Shown here piece by piece: positions 36,565 through 45,421 of a stretch of 64,000 bases of DNA. The position numbers and the translations under genes are program-made. The notes beneath the pieces are model-generated. The model was not told the DNA's origin, did not search any database, and worked only from the letters and a program-made list of their open reading frames with translations. How positions within the stretch are numbered: position 1 is the first letter of the stretch; every line of letters begins with the position of its first letter. Source of the DNA: an uncultured Eggerthellaceae bacterium (GTDB taxonomy: Bacteria; Actinomycetota; Coriobacteriia; Coriobacteriales; Eggerthellaceae). The stretch lies in the NCBI GenBank assembly GCA_934617065.1, contig CAKTTY010000004.1:1-64000 (forward strand), in the 5' to 3' direction.

Positions 36565-38253
36565 ATGGCACGTTCCGTAATCGATCCCGTAACCCGTATT
36601 GAGGGTCATCTCCGCGTAGAGATGGAGGTTGAAAACGGTGTTGTTTCCGATGCTTGGGTTTCCGGCGGCTGCTTCCGCGGCATGGAGCTCGTAGTTAAGG
36701 ATCGCACGCCTGAAGATGCTGCTCACATCGTGCAGCGCATCTGCGGTGTTTGCCCCGTATCCCACTCCCACGCTGCAACCATTGCTGCTGAAAAGGCATA
36801 CGGCATCACCATTTCCAACAATGCCCGTATCATCCGTAACCTCATCGAGGGCGCACAGTTCCTGCACAGCCATATTCTGTGGTTCTACACCTTGGCTGCT
36901 CTGGACTACGTAAACCCCCTGAACGCTCTGAAGGCAAACGTAGGTAGCGCCTATGACCTGGTAGAGGCTGCAGGCACTTCCTGTCAGTCCGACCTGAAGG
37001 CCCTTCAGGAGCGCCTCGCCAAGTTCGCAGAAAATGGTCAGCTGTCCATCTTCTCCGGCAACTGGTGGAAGAACGGTCAGTCCGATACCGAGTTTAAGCT
37101 TCCTGCCGAACTCGACCTTATTGCTACCGCTCATTACATCGAGGCTCTTACCATGCAGTCCAAGGCATCTGAGGTTTGCGGTCTTCTCGGCGGCAAGATG
37201 CCTCATGTTATGACCATCGTTCCCGGCGGTACCTCTTTCGTTCCCACGGAAGAAAAGCTCGACGATCTGTGGTCTCTCGTTCACGAGCTGCGTGACTGGA
37301 TCAAGGCAACCATTATTCCCGACACCAAGGCTATTGCTCCTTATTACAAGGAAGCTCTTTCCTTCGGTAAGGGCTGCGGTCGCTATGTTGCTTGGGGCGT
37401 TTTCGAGCGTCCGAGCTTCGCTCTGGCTGATCGCTACCTGCCTTCTGGCGTTATCGATGAGAACCTTAATCTTTCCGAAGTTGACGTTGACCTTATCAAG
37501 GAATACATCGGTCATTCTTGGTATGTGGGCGACTCCGACCTCAACCCCCGCGAAGGCATCACCGAGCCTGAGTTCACTGAGTACTACAAGGCTGGTACCC
37601 TGCGCGAGGAAAATGGTCACGAGATCGGCGATATCAACGATCGCTACTCCTGGTCCAAGGCACCTTCCTACGACGGTAAGTGCATGGAGGCTGGTCCGTT
37701 CTCCCGCGTTCTGGCTGCTTACCTGCGTGGCAACGAGTTCATCAAGCCTGCTGTTGACGGTCTGTGCGCCGATCTCGGTCTTACCATTCCTCAGCTGCAG
37801 AGCACCCTTGGTCGCGTAGCTGCTCGTAACATCGAGCCCATCTACATCGCCGAATGCATGGTTGAATGGGTTGACGAGCTCATCGAGGCTGTTAAGGGCG
37901 GCGACTCCGAGTACTTCCGCACTCCCGAAACCATCACGGGCGAAGGCACGGGCCTTTGGGAAGCACCTCGTGGCGCACTGCTGCACACCGAAAAGGTTAA
38001 CAACGGCAAGATCACCGATTACCAGATCATTATTCCTACCACCTGGAACATCGCTCCCCGCAACGCTGAAGGCGTACAGGGCCCGATGGAGCAGGCTCTT
38101 ATCGGTACCCCCGTTGCTGACGTTGATATGCCTATCAACGCTCTGCGTACGGTACATAGCTTCGACCCCTGCACCGCTTGCGCAGTGCATGTGACTGAGC
38201 CTTCCACCGGTAAGCACTTTGAAACCGTTACCAGCCCTTGGGGGGTGAAGTAA
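36565..38253 (+). CDS. hyaB: [NiFe] hydrogenase large subunit
   Basis: Catalytic subunit that oxidises H2 at the NiFe(CN)2CO centre. Both pairs of Ni ligands are intact: RICGVCPVSHSHA (near residue 58) and DPCTACAVH (near 534). After the final His come 20 residues, the tail that a maturation protease removes after nickel insertion. MARSVIDPVTRIEGHLRVEM is the family start. Length 562 aa fits group 1 enzymes. It starts 3 bases after the small subunit and is exported with it through the Tat system, having no signal of its own. Confidence 0.97.
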   Translation: MARSVIDPVTRIEGHLRVEMEVENGVVSDAWVSGGCFRGMELVVKDRTPEDAAHIVQRICGVCPVSHSHAATIAAEKAYGITISNNARIIRNLIEGAQFLHSHILWFYTLAALDYVNPLNALKANVGSAYDLVEAAGTSCQSDLKALQERLAKFAENGQLSIFSGNWWKNGQSDTEFKLPAELDLIATAHYIEALTMQSKASEVCGLLGGKMPHVMTIVPGGTSFVPTEEKLDDLWSLVHELRDWIKATIIPDTKAIAPYYKEALSFGKGCGRYVAWGVFERPSFALADRYLPSGVIDENLNLSEVDVDLIKEYIGHSWYVGDSDLNPREGITEPEFTEYYKAGTLREENGHEIGDINDRYSWSKAPSYDGKCMEAGPFSRVLAAYLRGNEFIKPAVDGLCADLGLTIPQLQSTLGRVAARNIEPIYIAECMVEWVDELIEAVKGGDSEYFRTPETITGEGTGLWEAPRGALLHTEKVNNGKITDYQIIIPTTWNIAPRNAEGVQGPMEQALIGTPVADVDMPINALRTVHSFDPCTACAVHVTEPSTGKHFETVTSPWGVK

Positions 38254-38946
38254 ATGGCACATTTGGCTCATTACCGTGAAGCGCATCCTCTGCCGATGCG
38301 TATCACCCACTGGATCAACCTTAGCTGCATGGTTCTTCTTATCTTTTCTGGCTTCCTGATCCACTTCCCGTTCTGGGCAGCCCTTACGGGTGTTGCTCGT
38401 GGTCTGCACGTATTCTGTGGCATTGTATTGCTTGTCAACTGCATCGTGCGCTATGTGCTGGCATTCCTGGTTACCTCTGCTCCTACGGGCGGTACGCGTA
38501 ACCGTATCCGCGACTACAAGACCTGGATGCCCCAGGACGACAATAAGCATCAGCTTATTCCTTGGATCAAGTACTACCTCTTCATGAAGAAGGATCATCC
38601 GCTTTCTGCAAAGCTCGGTGTTCCTCAGAAGATTTCCTACTTTGCCATCGGTATCCTGATCCTTATCATGGCCTACACAGGTTTCTGTCTGTGGATCCCC
38701 ACCTCTGAGTGGACCTTCTTCGCAGCTGGTACCGCTTTTGTTGGTGGTGCGATGTCTATGCGCATCATCCACTACTTCATGATGTTCGTATTCATCATCT
38801 TCACCATGCTGCATGGTTATCTCGTATTCATCGAGGGTACCGCTAACGCAAACCTCATGTTCTTTGGTAAGGAGCATGGTGGTCTGGTTTACGATCCCAA
38901 CCGTCACGTTATCGTTGGCGAGGATCATTCCGTAGACCAGCACTAA
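38254..38946 (+). CDS. hyaC: [NiFe] hydrogenase cytochrome b subunit
   Basis: Di-haem membrane cytochrome that passes electrons from the small subunit to the quinone pool. Four hydrophobic helices are seen; histidines in MRITHWINLSCMVLL, RGLHVFCG and RIIHYFMMFVFIIFTMLHGY are candidate haem ligands. The ATG directly follows the large-subunit stop. Length 230 aa is typical of HyaC/HydC. The gene ends shortly before a strong terminator, so no maturation genes are in the operon. Confidence 0.93.
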   Translation: MAHLAHYREAHPLPMRITHWINLSCMVLLIFSGFLIHFPFWAALTGVARGLHVFCGIVLLVNCIVRYVLAFLVTSAPTGGTRNRIRDYKTWMPQDDNKHQLIPWIKYYLFMKKDHPLSAKLGVPQKISYFAIGILILIMAYTGFCLWIPTSEWTFFAAGTAFVGGAMSMRIIHYFMMFVFIIFTMLHGYLVFIEGTANANLMFFGKEHGGLVYDPNRHVIVGEDHSVDQH

Positions 38947-38976
38947 GCAATACCGCAAGGTAGAAGCGCTTAATTT

Positions 38977-39008
38977 AAGAGCCCAGCCGTAAGGCTGGGC
39001 TCTTTTTT
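38977..39008 (+). terminator. Terminator of hydrogenase operon
   Basis: Perfect stem AAGAGCCCAGCC / GGCTGGGCTCTT with loop GTAA, then TTTTC. Confidence 0.92.
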
Positions 39009-39088
39009 CATTTTGCATACTTTTTGTCAGGTGAAGGCAACCGAGGTGGCGGTGGATCAGGTGAGCGGAAGAAACCGAGATGAATCAA

Positions 39089-39880
39089 CTACCGTGTTCT
39101 TTGGAATACCAGGTATTCGTTGAGGGCGCCTGTGCGTCCATCTGCCTGAAAGCGAGCCTTTAAACGGCCTTCGTTCGTAACGGCGATTGTAAGGGCATCG
39201 ATCTCTTCATCTGAAAAGCTGTGGCAATAGCGGTAGGCTCCTGTTTCTTTTTTCCAGCCCAACAGGCAGTCGCCTTTGCCGAATTGCTCTTTGCCGTATC
39301 CAAGCTCTGCTATTCCTGATGCAGTGCTTTCTTTTGCCTTGGCGGCAAGCCCTTCGTCGGTCAAGAAACGCCAAAGGGAAACAAAGGCAAAACCGCCTGG
39401 CTTAGTTGCCCTTATTAGCGCCTGCAGGAACATCGCACGCCATTCCGGGAGGGGGATATGGTGCAGAAAGCCGAACGATACGCTTAAATCCGCCTGCGCA
39501 TCGAATCGGAGCACATCGGCTAAGGTGCCTGACTGCAGCTCTTTCATGACATCGCAGTGAGTGAACGAGATGGAAACGTTCGCGGGGAGCTGAACGCCGT
39601 TTTGAGCAAGTTCGTCGCAGGCGTCAAGTGCCTGAACTTTGATGGCGGCATTTGACACAAAGTGGGCCAAATGTTTTTCGAAGCGAAGATTTCCGCAGGC
39701 GACATCAAGTAAATGGAATTGCTCCTGAAGGGAGTGCAGATGATTAGCCAACCCTGATTCCTCAAGGCAGCGATTCCAACCTGGCCAGGTGTTGTGGCGG
39801 GTATCGGAAAATGAATTCGTCCATGTGCGGTAAAAGCGATTGTTCAGCTCGCAGAGTTCTTGGGCGAATAAAAGATCCAT
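39089..39880 (-). CDS. Class I SAM-dependent methyltransferase (Trm9/ALKBH8-like)
   Basis: SAM-dependent methyltransferase of 263 aa. The SAM-binding glycine motif is in HLLDVACGNLRFEKHLA; further Rossmann elements are IKVQALDACDELA and DLSVSFGFLHHIP. The N-terminal ELNNRFYRTWTNSFSDTRHNTWPGW resembles bacterial relatives of Trm9, which modify wobble uridines, but the substrate is not known. I start at ATG 39880 behind AAGAAAGG; an open frame continues upstream for 42 codons without a binding site. It is divergent from the gene at 40312. Confidence 0.75.
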   Translation of the reverse strand: MDLLFAQELCELNNRFYRTWTNSFSDTRHNTWPGWNRCLEESGLANHLHSLQEQFHLLDVACGNLRFEKHLAHFVSNAAIKVQALDACDELAQNGVQLPANVSISFTHCDVMKELQSGTLADVLRFDAQADLSVSFGFLHHIPLPEWRAMFLQALIRATKPGGFAFVSLWRFLTDEGLAAKAKESTASGIAELGYGKEQFGKGDCLLGWKKETGAYRYCHSFSDEEIDALTIAVTNEGRLKARFQADGRTGALNEYLVFQRTR

Positions 39881-40311
39881 GGCTGCCTTTCTTGTTGGTT
39901 TGGCTTTGGTGCTAGGGGCAGTGCCTATGTGCTCAATTTGCATGCTCTGCCTGCGGCCGACAGGCTGTGCCAGCCTTCGCGTGCGGGGGAACCTAGTGAA
40001 CAGCAAGCACTCGAGGGTGTCTATGGTTGCTGCCTGAACGCAGGAAGCCCGAGACGTGGGTGCGCATTACATCCCCGCAAGCGAGGGAGGTAACGTGTCT
40101 GTTCGCACGCTATCGGCGGTTTCTTGGTCACGTCTCCGCAGGCGAGGGGCGGGGCTCCAGTTCTGCTGCGGTAGAGCGAGCCACTAAATCAGCTTGCGCA
40201 TTAAGCTTATTTTCGCATTACTTTCGCTTGCTTTTCGCATCGCTTTCTCATCTCTTTCTCATCTGCTCAATATCGTTGACTTATAAGCGTTTTCGCGAAA
40301 AGGAGCAGCAT
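39881..40311. other. Intergenic region with possible CRISPR relic and pyrimidine-rich tract
   Basis: About 430 bases without a credible gene. The middle contains GC-rich short palindromes around 39981, 40081 and 40141 that recall type I-E CRISPR repeats. From about 40205 to 40265 there are irregular TTTTCGCAT and TTTCTCATC repeats in a pyrimidine-rich stretch upstream of the next gene. Confidence 0.4.
40062..40160. CRISPR. Possible degenerate CRISPR relic (very tentative)
   Basis: ACATCCCCGCAAGCGAGGG (centre 40080/40081) and CGTCTCCGCAGGCGAGGGG (centre 40140/40141) are similar and exactly 60 bases apart; type I-E arrays have 61-base periods and CCCCGC-N-GCGGGG repeat cores. A weaker third unit, TTCGCGTGCGGGGGAACC, is centred at 39980/39981, 100 bases upstream, which breaks the period. 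No cas gene is in the window. This could equally be chance GC-rich hairpins. Confidence 0.2.
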
Positions 40312-41283
40312 ATGAGTTTGGTTTTGAGTCATAGAACGGCACTGGAATTGTATCGCTCTTCGATGATGCCCGTTTCTGGTTATGAAAAGGTGCCTTTCCT
40401 CTCGCTTTCGGTTCCAACGCGTAATGATGTCGAGCGCTATCGTGCTTTGCCAATTCGCACTTCCCATATACCGCTTCATTGCGTTGTACCCAAGCCAAGG
40501 AACCGTAGAAATATTAAAGATGGTCATTGCCATGTGTTCGGCGGTGAAATGAACGCAATCCGTCTGCATAAAAGCATGGATGAGTCTTTCCTCTGCGTTG
40601 TTTCACCTGAGGTGCTGTTTTTGGAGATGGCTGCGCAGCTTTCCGGGATTGAGCTGGTGAAGCTTGGTTATGAGCTGTGCGGGGTGTATTCGCTTCCCAT
40701 GTCCCAGCCCAACTATGCAGGAACGCCTCGCGGATTTTCCAGGAGGAAGGCGCTCACTTCCGTTGAGAGGTTAACGGCCCATGTTGCATCGCAGGGCAGC
40801 AATCGGAGTGTCAAAAAAGCCCGATGGGCGCTTCGTTATGTGCTTGACGGCTCCGCTTCGCCGAGAGAAACAGAGTTGAGTATGTTGATGGTCTTTCCTC
40901 GGAAATTAGGTGGGTATGGCCTTGAGAAGCCGGAAATTCGGCATGAATTTGCCACCTCGAGCGATGTGCTGATGTTTCTATCGGGAAAGAGCGCTGCCTT
41001 TGATCTGCATTGGCCTGATGCTGGTGTGTCGTTGAGGTATGGAGACCGAACGAGTAGAGGGGATGCTGATGAGCGAAAACGGAATCAACGGCAAACTTCT
41101 TTGGGATCTTCTGGATCAAGGGTGCTTCATATAACCAATCGAGATTTCAGGTATGTCGAAAGGCTAGATGAAGTTGCCAATGCGGTAGCCCGATGCCACG
41201 GGCGCCACCTTCGCAACGATTTGCAGTACGACTTTGTCGTCAGACAGGCTGAACTGCGCAAACGAGTATTAAGCGACAATTAA
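40312..41283 (+). CDS. Coriobacterial hypothetical protein, degenerate VSR/DUF559-like C-terminus
   Basis: Hypothetical protein of 323 aa beginning behind AAAAGGAG. The layout resembles a large paralogous family of Coriobacteriia: an N-terminal part with VVPKPRNRRNIKDGHCHVF and SPEVLFLEMAAQLSGIELVKLGYELCG, a middle with LDGSASPRETELSMLMVFPRKLGGYGL, and a C-terminal segment like VSR-type nucleases. Where active relatives have a D-x-W-P...VEYDG pattern, this protein reads FDLHWPDAGVSLRYGDRT, so the first acidic residue remains but the EYD is lost; RVLHITNRDF follows as the last strand. It is probably catalytically dead. Role unknown; relation to toxin-antitoxin AbiEi-like proteins is possible but unproven. 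Confidence 0.6.
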   Translation: MSLVLSHRTALELYRSSMMPVSGYEKVPFLSLSVPTRNDVERYRALPIRTSHIPLHCVVPKPRNRRNIKDGHCHVFGGEMNAIRLHKSMDESFLCVVSPEVLFLEMAAQLSGIELVKLGYELCGVYSLPMSQPNYAGTPRGFSRRKALTSVERLTAHVASQGSNRSVKKARWALRYVLDGSASPRETELSMLMVFPRKLGGYGLEKPEIRHEFATSSDVLMFLSGKSAAFDLHWPDAGVSLRYGDRTSRGDADERKRNQRQTSLGSSGSRVLHITNRDFRYVERLDEVANAVARCHGRHLRNDLQYDFVVRQAELRKRVLSDN

Positions 41284-41284
41284 A

Positions 41285-41319
41285 AAAGAAGGCTCAGTTC
41301 ATTGAACTGAGCCTTCTTT
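41285..41319. terminator. Bidirectional terminator
   Basis: Perfect stem AAGAAGGCTCAGTTC / GAACTGAGCCTTCTT with a 4-base loop between convergent genes, with A-run before and T-run within the stem end, so it serves both strands. Confidence 0.88.
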
Positions 41320-41340
41320 GAAACAAGCTTTATCCGAATG

Positions 41341-43017
41341 CTACGGAAGGATAAAGGAGAGAACGCTGGACTCTGCGAATACCAGCACGCAAAGAACAGC
41401 CAGCATGCCGATGCTCCAAGGGATGACCTTCTTGAACAGGCTCGACTCGTGCTCGCCGGTGGTAACGGCGGCGATGGCCAAGGACTGAGGCGAGATCATC
41501 TTGCCGATAACGCCACCCATGGTATTGGCGGCAAGGAACAAATCGGGGGAAACGTGGGCAAGCGAAGCGTTCGACTGCGCAGCTTCATACTGCAAGCTGG
41601 AGAACAGGGCGTTTGCGGACGTATCCGAGCCGGTAACCGCGGTTCCAACCCAGCCAAGTACGGGGGAAAGCAGCGCAAAGAGGGAACCAGTGTGGGCAAG
41701 GAACTGACCGATGGAAATGGTCATGCCTGAGAAGTTCATGACGTAAGCCAGACCCAGAACCATAACGATGGTCAAGGAAGAGAAGCGCATTGCCCAGAAG
41801 GTTTGGCAGAGCTGCTTGCCGGACATGCCCAGGGTGATGCGATACTTGCCCTTCTCGTTGAAGATGCCGTATACGATGGTGGTGATCAAGCCAGCGATAA
41901 GGAGCATGGTGCCGGGGTTAGAGAGCAGGTTCAGGTTGTAAGTGGTGCCAGGATCCTTGCCTGCGGCATTCAGGACATTGCCTGCGAGGCCGGGGAAGGG
42001 GATCTTGATGTCGGTGCTTGCGAGCAGTGCAGGAATGCCCAGCTTGCAGATGGCGAATACTACTACAACGATGATGTAGGGAACCAGGGCCATCCAGGCG
42101 CGTACGGGAGCGAGTTCGGTGCTCTTGCCCTCAGCAATGGGTTCCATGCCGAAGCGTTCGCGAGCGTCGTTGACGTTCTTGGGCTTAACGAAGTGCAGGA
42201 AGATAACGCTGATGCCAAGAGAAACAAGGGAAGCAACCACGTCGGTAAGTTCGTAAGCGAAGTGGTTGGAGCACCACCACTGGGTGATTGCGAAGGAGGC
42301 ACCGATAACCAGAGCGTGCATCCAGCAGTCGCGCAGGCCTTTCTTGCCGTCCAGGATCAGAACAACCAGCAAAGGAACAAAGAGAGCGAAGAGCGGTGCC
42401 TGGTAGCCAACGATAGCGGCAACGTGCTGTGCCGATTCGAGGGCAACAGAGGCATCGCCGCCAGCAACCATGTTGCCTGCGGTGGTGATGGGGGTACCGG
42501 CTGCGCCATAGGCAACAGGAGCGGTGTTCGCGATGAGGACCGCCAGAGCTGCCTTGGAGGGCTTGACGCCCAGAGCGAGGATCATGGTTGCGGTGATGGC
42601 GATGGGGGCACCGAAGCCAGCAAGTGCTTCGAGCAGGCCACCGAAGCAGAAGGCAACGAGGACTGCCTGGATGCGGATGTCGCCGCCGCCAACAATGTCG
42701 AACAGGCTCTTCAGGTCTTCAGAGCGTCCGGAAACAACCGTAACCTCGTAGAACCATACGGCCATGATGATGATGAATACGATGGGGAATGCGCCATAGC
42801 AGGCACCCTGCAAGCCAGAAAGGGCAGCGAGGTTAGCGGGCATGCCGAAGGCGAATATTGCAACCACCAGTGCAACTACCAGCGCAACGAGCGCGGAAAC
42901 GTGCGCTTTTGCCTTAACACCCACCAGCATAATGAAGAATGCCGCGAGTGGAATGCAGGCAACCAAGGCCGACAGGGCAAGACTGCCTGCGACTGGATCG
43001 ACCACAGCTTGGAACAT
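41341..43017 (-). CDS. lldP: L-lactate permease family transporter
   Basis: Polytopic membrane protein of 558 aa with 12-14 helices, of the LctP family that imports L-lactate or glycolate with protons. Family segments include GGLLEALAGFGAPIAITATM, NTAPVAYGAAGTPITTAG and, near the end, VGTAVTGSDTSANALFSSLQ and NTMGGVIGKMISPQS. Substrate preference between lactate and glycolate is not visible. It is transcribed away from the oxidoreductase at 43377, with which it shares a control region; no lactate dehydrogenase is adjacent. Confidence 0.92.
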   Translation of the reverse strand: MFQAVVDPVAGSLALSALVACIPLAAFFIMLVGVKAKAHVSALVALVVALVVAIFAFGMPANLAALSGLQGACYGAFPIVFIIIMAVWFYEVTVVSGRSEDLKSLFDIVGGGDIRIQAVLVAFCFGGLLEALAGFGAPIAITATMILALGVKPSKAALAVLIANTAPVAYGAAGTPITTAGNMVAGGDASVALESAQHVAAIVGYQAPLFALFVPLLVVLILDGKKGLRDCWMHALVIGASFAITQWWCSNHFAYELTDVVASLVSLGISVIFLHFVKPKNVNDARERFGMEPIAEGKSTELAPVRAWMALVPYIIVVVVFAICKLGIPALLASTDIKIPFPGLAGNVLNAAGKDPGTTYNLNLLSNPGTMLLIAGLITTIVYGIFNEKGKYRITLGMSGKQLCQTFWAMRFSSLTIVMVLGLAYVMNFSGMTISIGQFLAHTGSLFALLSPVLGWVGTAVTGSDTSANALFSSLQYEAAQSNASLAHVSPDLFLAANTMGGVIGKMISPQSLAIAAVTTGEHESSLFKKVIPWSIGMLAVLCVLVFAESSVLSFILP

Positions 43018-43376
43018 AGGTTTCTCTCTTTCGAATAGGGGACACTCTGCTCTTGCTTATGCAAAAAATAGAACGTCCCAATACTAGGGATTCGAGTTTT
43101 GCTGGCGCTGTGAATCTGTCAAACGGGCAAATCTAGGGAATAAAGGGAGCCGTTTTTTTGAAAAATGCATCACAAACGTATAGTGAACGCCGTTCGCCGA
43201 GCAGGTAAAACCGCTATGATCGCAGATAGACGAAAGTGTTGCTGGGCACGAATATCTCCTGATGCATCTGTCGATTTTCAAAGGCGCAATAGATTCTGCC
43301 TTGTCTTCGTGGAGCTTTATCTCTGCCCAAGTGCTTTCTTGAATCGTACTAGCGAGCGTAAACGAAGGAGTGTCTC
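43018..43376. other. Divergent control region lldP / oxidoreductase
   Basis: About 360 bases without a gene. On the plus strand TTCGCC-16-TATGAT (about 43193-43220) is a possible promoter for the oxidoreductase, leaving a leader of about 150 bases. No palindromic operator stood out. Confidence 0.4.
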
Positions 43377-45305
43377 ATGCCATACCGCTGCCTTTATTCG
43401 CCTATCAAGATCGGCCCTATGGAAGTGCCAAACCGTTTTGTGGTTCCCCCGATGGGAAACAACTTCGCCAACTCTGATGGGAGTTGGTCTGACCAGTCGC
43501 GTGCTTATTATGAGGCGCGAGCGGCTGGCGGCTTCGGTTTGATAACCATCGAGGCTACGGTGGTGCATCGCGGCGCGAAGGGCGGCCCTTTGAAGCCTTG
43601 CCTTTATAGTGACGATTCTATTCCCAGCCTACGTTCCGTTGTCGATGCCTGTCATAGGCACGGAGCCAAGGTTTCGGTGCAGCTGCAAAACGTTGGTCCG
43701 GAGGGCAATGCGAAAAACGCAGGAGCGCCATTGCGGGCGGCATCTCCCATTCCTGCGGCATGCGGGCGCGATGTGCCTGAAGAGGTGTCAACCAGGAAGA
43801 TATATGAGCTGGTTCAAGGCTACGGAGATGCTGCCGAGCGCGCCCTTCGAGCGGGTGTTGACGCGGTGGAAGTGCATATGGCCCATGGCTACCTGGTCAG
43901 TTCGTTTATTTCCCCGCGAACCAATAAACGTATCGACGAGTTTGGCGGATCGTTTGAGAATCGAATGCGCTTTTCCCGCTTGATCTTGGAAGAGATACGA
44001 AGACGTGTTGGGGATAGGATGGCGGTGCTCTGCCGCATCAACGCGGCTGACGAAGAGCCAGGCGGCATCGATGTGAACGATGCGTGCGCTATTGCTCGAT
44101 ACCTTGAGGAATGCGGCGCCGATGCGTTGCACATTTCCCGTGCGGTCCATTTGCGAGATGAGTTTATGTGGGCTCCCACCTCGGTGCACGCTGGATTTAA
44201 CGCTGATTTGGTGGCGAAGATCAAAGAGTGCGTTAGCATCCCGGTTATTTCCGTGGGGCGTTTTACCGATCCGTATTTGCCCGAGCTTTTGATCGAACAG
44301 GGAAAGTGCGATCTTGTGGCGTTCGGCCGTCAGAGCTTGGCCGACCCCGAGATGCCTCGCAAATACGCCGAAGGTCGCGAAGAGGACGCGATGCCGTGCA
44401 TCGCTTGCCTTCAGGGGTGCGTTGCCAATATGTATGTAGGTAAGCCCATACGCTGTTTGGTAAATCCCCGTTTGGGGCATGAGTGCGAAACCGTGCCAGC
44501 TGCAGTTGCGGCTAAGCGTATTGTCGTGGTCGGCGGTGGTGTTGCGGGGCTGGCAGCAGCTACCATCAGTTCCGAGCGCGGACATGACGTGATTCTGCTT
44601 GAAGAGGCGCCCACGTTGGGCGGGAACATGCGTCTGGCATCGTTTCCACCTGGCAAAGGCCTTATTGCAGATATGGTTCGTTCGTGGGTGGTGCGCGCGC
44701 AAAAAGCGGGCGTCGAGGTGCGTCTTGGCGTAAAGGCGCTGCCTGACGATATTGCCGCTCTGCGGCCCGATGAAGTGGTGGTGGCTACGGGCGCCCGAGC
44801 TTTGCTGCTTCCCATTGAAGGCATCGACTGCCCTGCGATCCTGCGAGGCGGAGAGGTCTTGGCTGGAAAGGCTTATCCAGGGAAGAACGTGTTGGTTGCC
44901 GGTGGAGGGATGGTCGGTTGCGAGATTGCCGATCTGCTGGCCGAATTGGGGCATAGCGTTACCGTAGCCGAATACCGTGACAATTTGGCGGCTGATATGG
45001 TGGCGGAGCATCGTAGCGTTTTGATGCGCAGCTTTGCTGAGCATGGTGTGCGCCAGGTGCCAAATGCCAAGATCTGCCGCTTCTATGCCGATGGTGTGGA
45101 ATGCGAGAATGCGCTAAATGGCCAATTGTATGAACTGCGCGGGTTCGATTCGGTGGTGCTTGCTCTGGGGTACGTCGCCGATGACCAACTTTCGGAAGCA
45201 TTGGCACAGCGTGGCATTTCGGTACACGTGGTCGGTGATGCCGTAAAAGCCCGTCGTGCCATCGATGCCTTGCGTGAAGCCTACGAGTTAGCGGTATCGC
45301 TATAA
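43377..45305 (+). CDS. FMN/FAD/Fe-S NADH:flavin oxidoreductase (2,4-dienoyl-CoA reductase type)
   Basis: Multidomain reductase of 642 aa in the family of 2,4-dienoyl-CoA reductase, trimethylamine dehydrogenase and bile-acid BaiCD enzymes. Residues 1 to about 335 form an old-yellow-enzyme barrel (NRFVVPPMGNNFANSDG; VEVHMAHGYLVSSFISPRTN). The Fe-S cluster is bound by CIACLQGCVANMYVG plus C in IRCLVNP (from residue 341). An FAD domain follows with VVVGGGVAGLAAA, and an NAD(P)H site with VLVAGGGMVGCEIADLL. Such enzymes in gut Coriobacteriia reduce enoates, steroids or xenobiotics; the substrate here is unknown. GAAGGAG precedes the ATG. Confidence 0.9.
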   Translation: MPYRCLYSPIKIGPMEVPNRFVVPPMGNNFANSDGSWSDQSRAYYEARAAGGFGLITIEATVVHRGAKGGPLKPCLYSDDSIPSLRSVVDACHRHGAKVSVQLQNVGPEGNAKNAGAPLRAASPIPAACGRDVPEEVSTRKIYELVQGYGDAAERALRAGVDAVEVHMAHGYLVSSFISPRTNKRIDEFGGSFENRMRFSRLILEEIRRRVGDRMAVLCRINAADEEPGGIDVNDACAIARYLEECGADALHISRAVHLRDEFMWAPTSVHAGFNADLVAKIKECVSIPVISVGRFTDPYLPELLIEQGKCDLVAFGRQSLADPEMPRKYAEGREEDAMPCIACLQGCVANMYVGKPIRCLVNPRLGHECETVPAAVAAKRIVVVGGGVAGLAAATISSERGHDVILLEEAPTLGGNMRLASFPPGKGLIADMVRSWVVRAQKAGVEVRLGVKALPDDIAALRPDEVVVATGARALLLPIEGIDCPAILRGGEVLAGKAYPGKNVLVAGGGMVGCEIADLLAELGHSVTVAEYRDNLAADMVAEHRSVLMRSFAEHGVRQVPNAKICRFYADGVECENALNGQLYELRGFDSVVLALGYVADDQLSEALAQRGISVHVVGDAVKARRAIDALREAYELAVSL

Positions 45306-45421
45306 AAGGGCGGTAAAGGCGGTACTGCTTTGGCCGTATGCAAAAGTGTGCGTTGCGAGCGTGGGTGTTTCGGGTATTCTGCAAACGAAAAGAAAATACC
45401 TGCGCATGGAAAGAGGTTGCG

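Noticed and set aside
35284-39018. Very long open frame (1,244 codons) opposite the hydrogenase operon
   Set aside because: It is a shadow of the highly biased codon use of the three hydrogenase genes, which have clear family motifs on the plus strand.
40027-40311. N-terminal extension of the gene at 40312
   Set aside because: The extension covers GC-rich palindromes and a pyrimidine tract, lacks a binding site, and the start at 40312 has AAAAGGAG.
41803-43038. Open frame of 411 codons opposite lldP
   Set aside because: It reads the antisense of a polytopic transporter and has no start signal or recognisable family.
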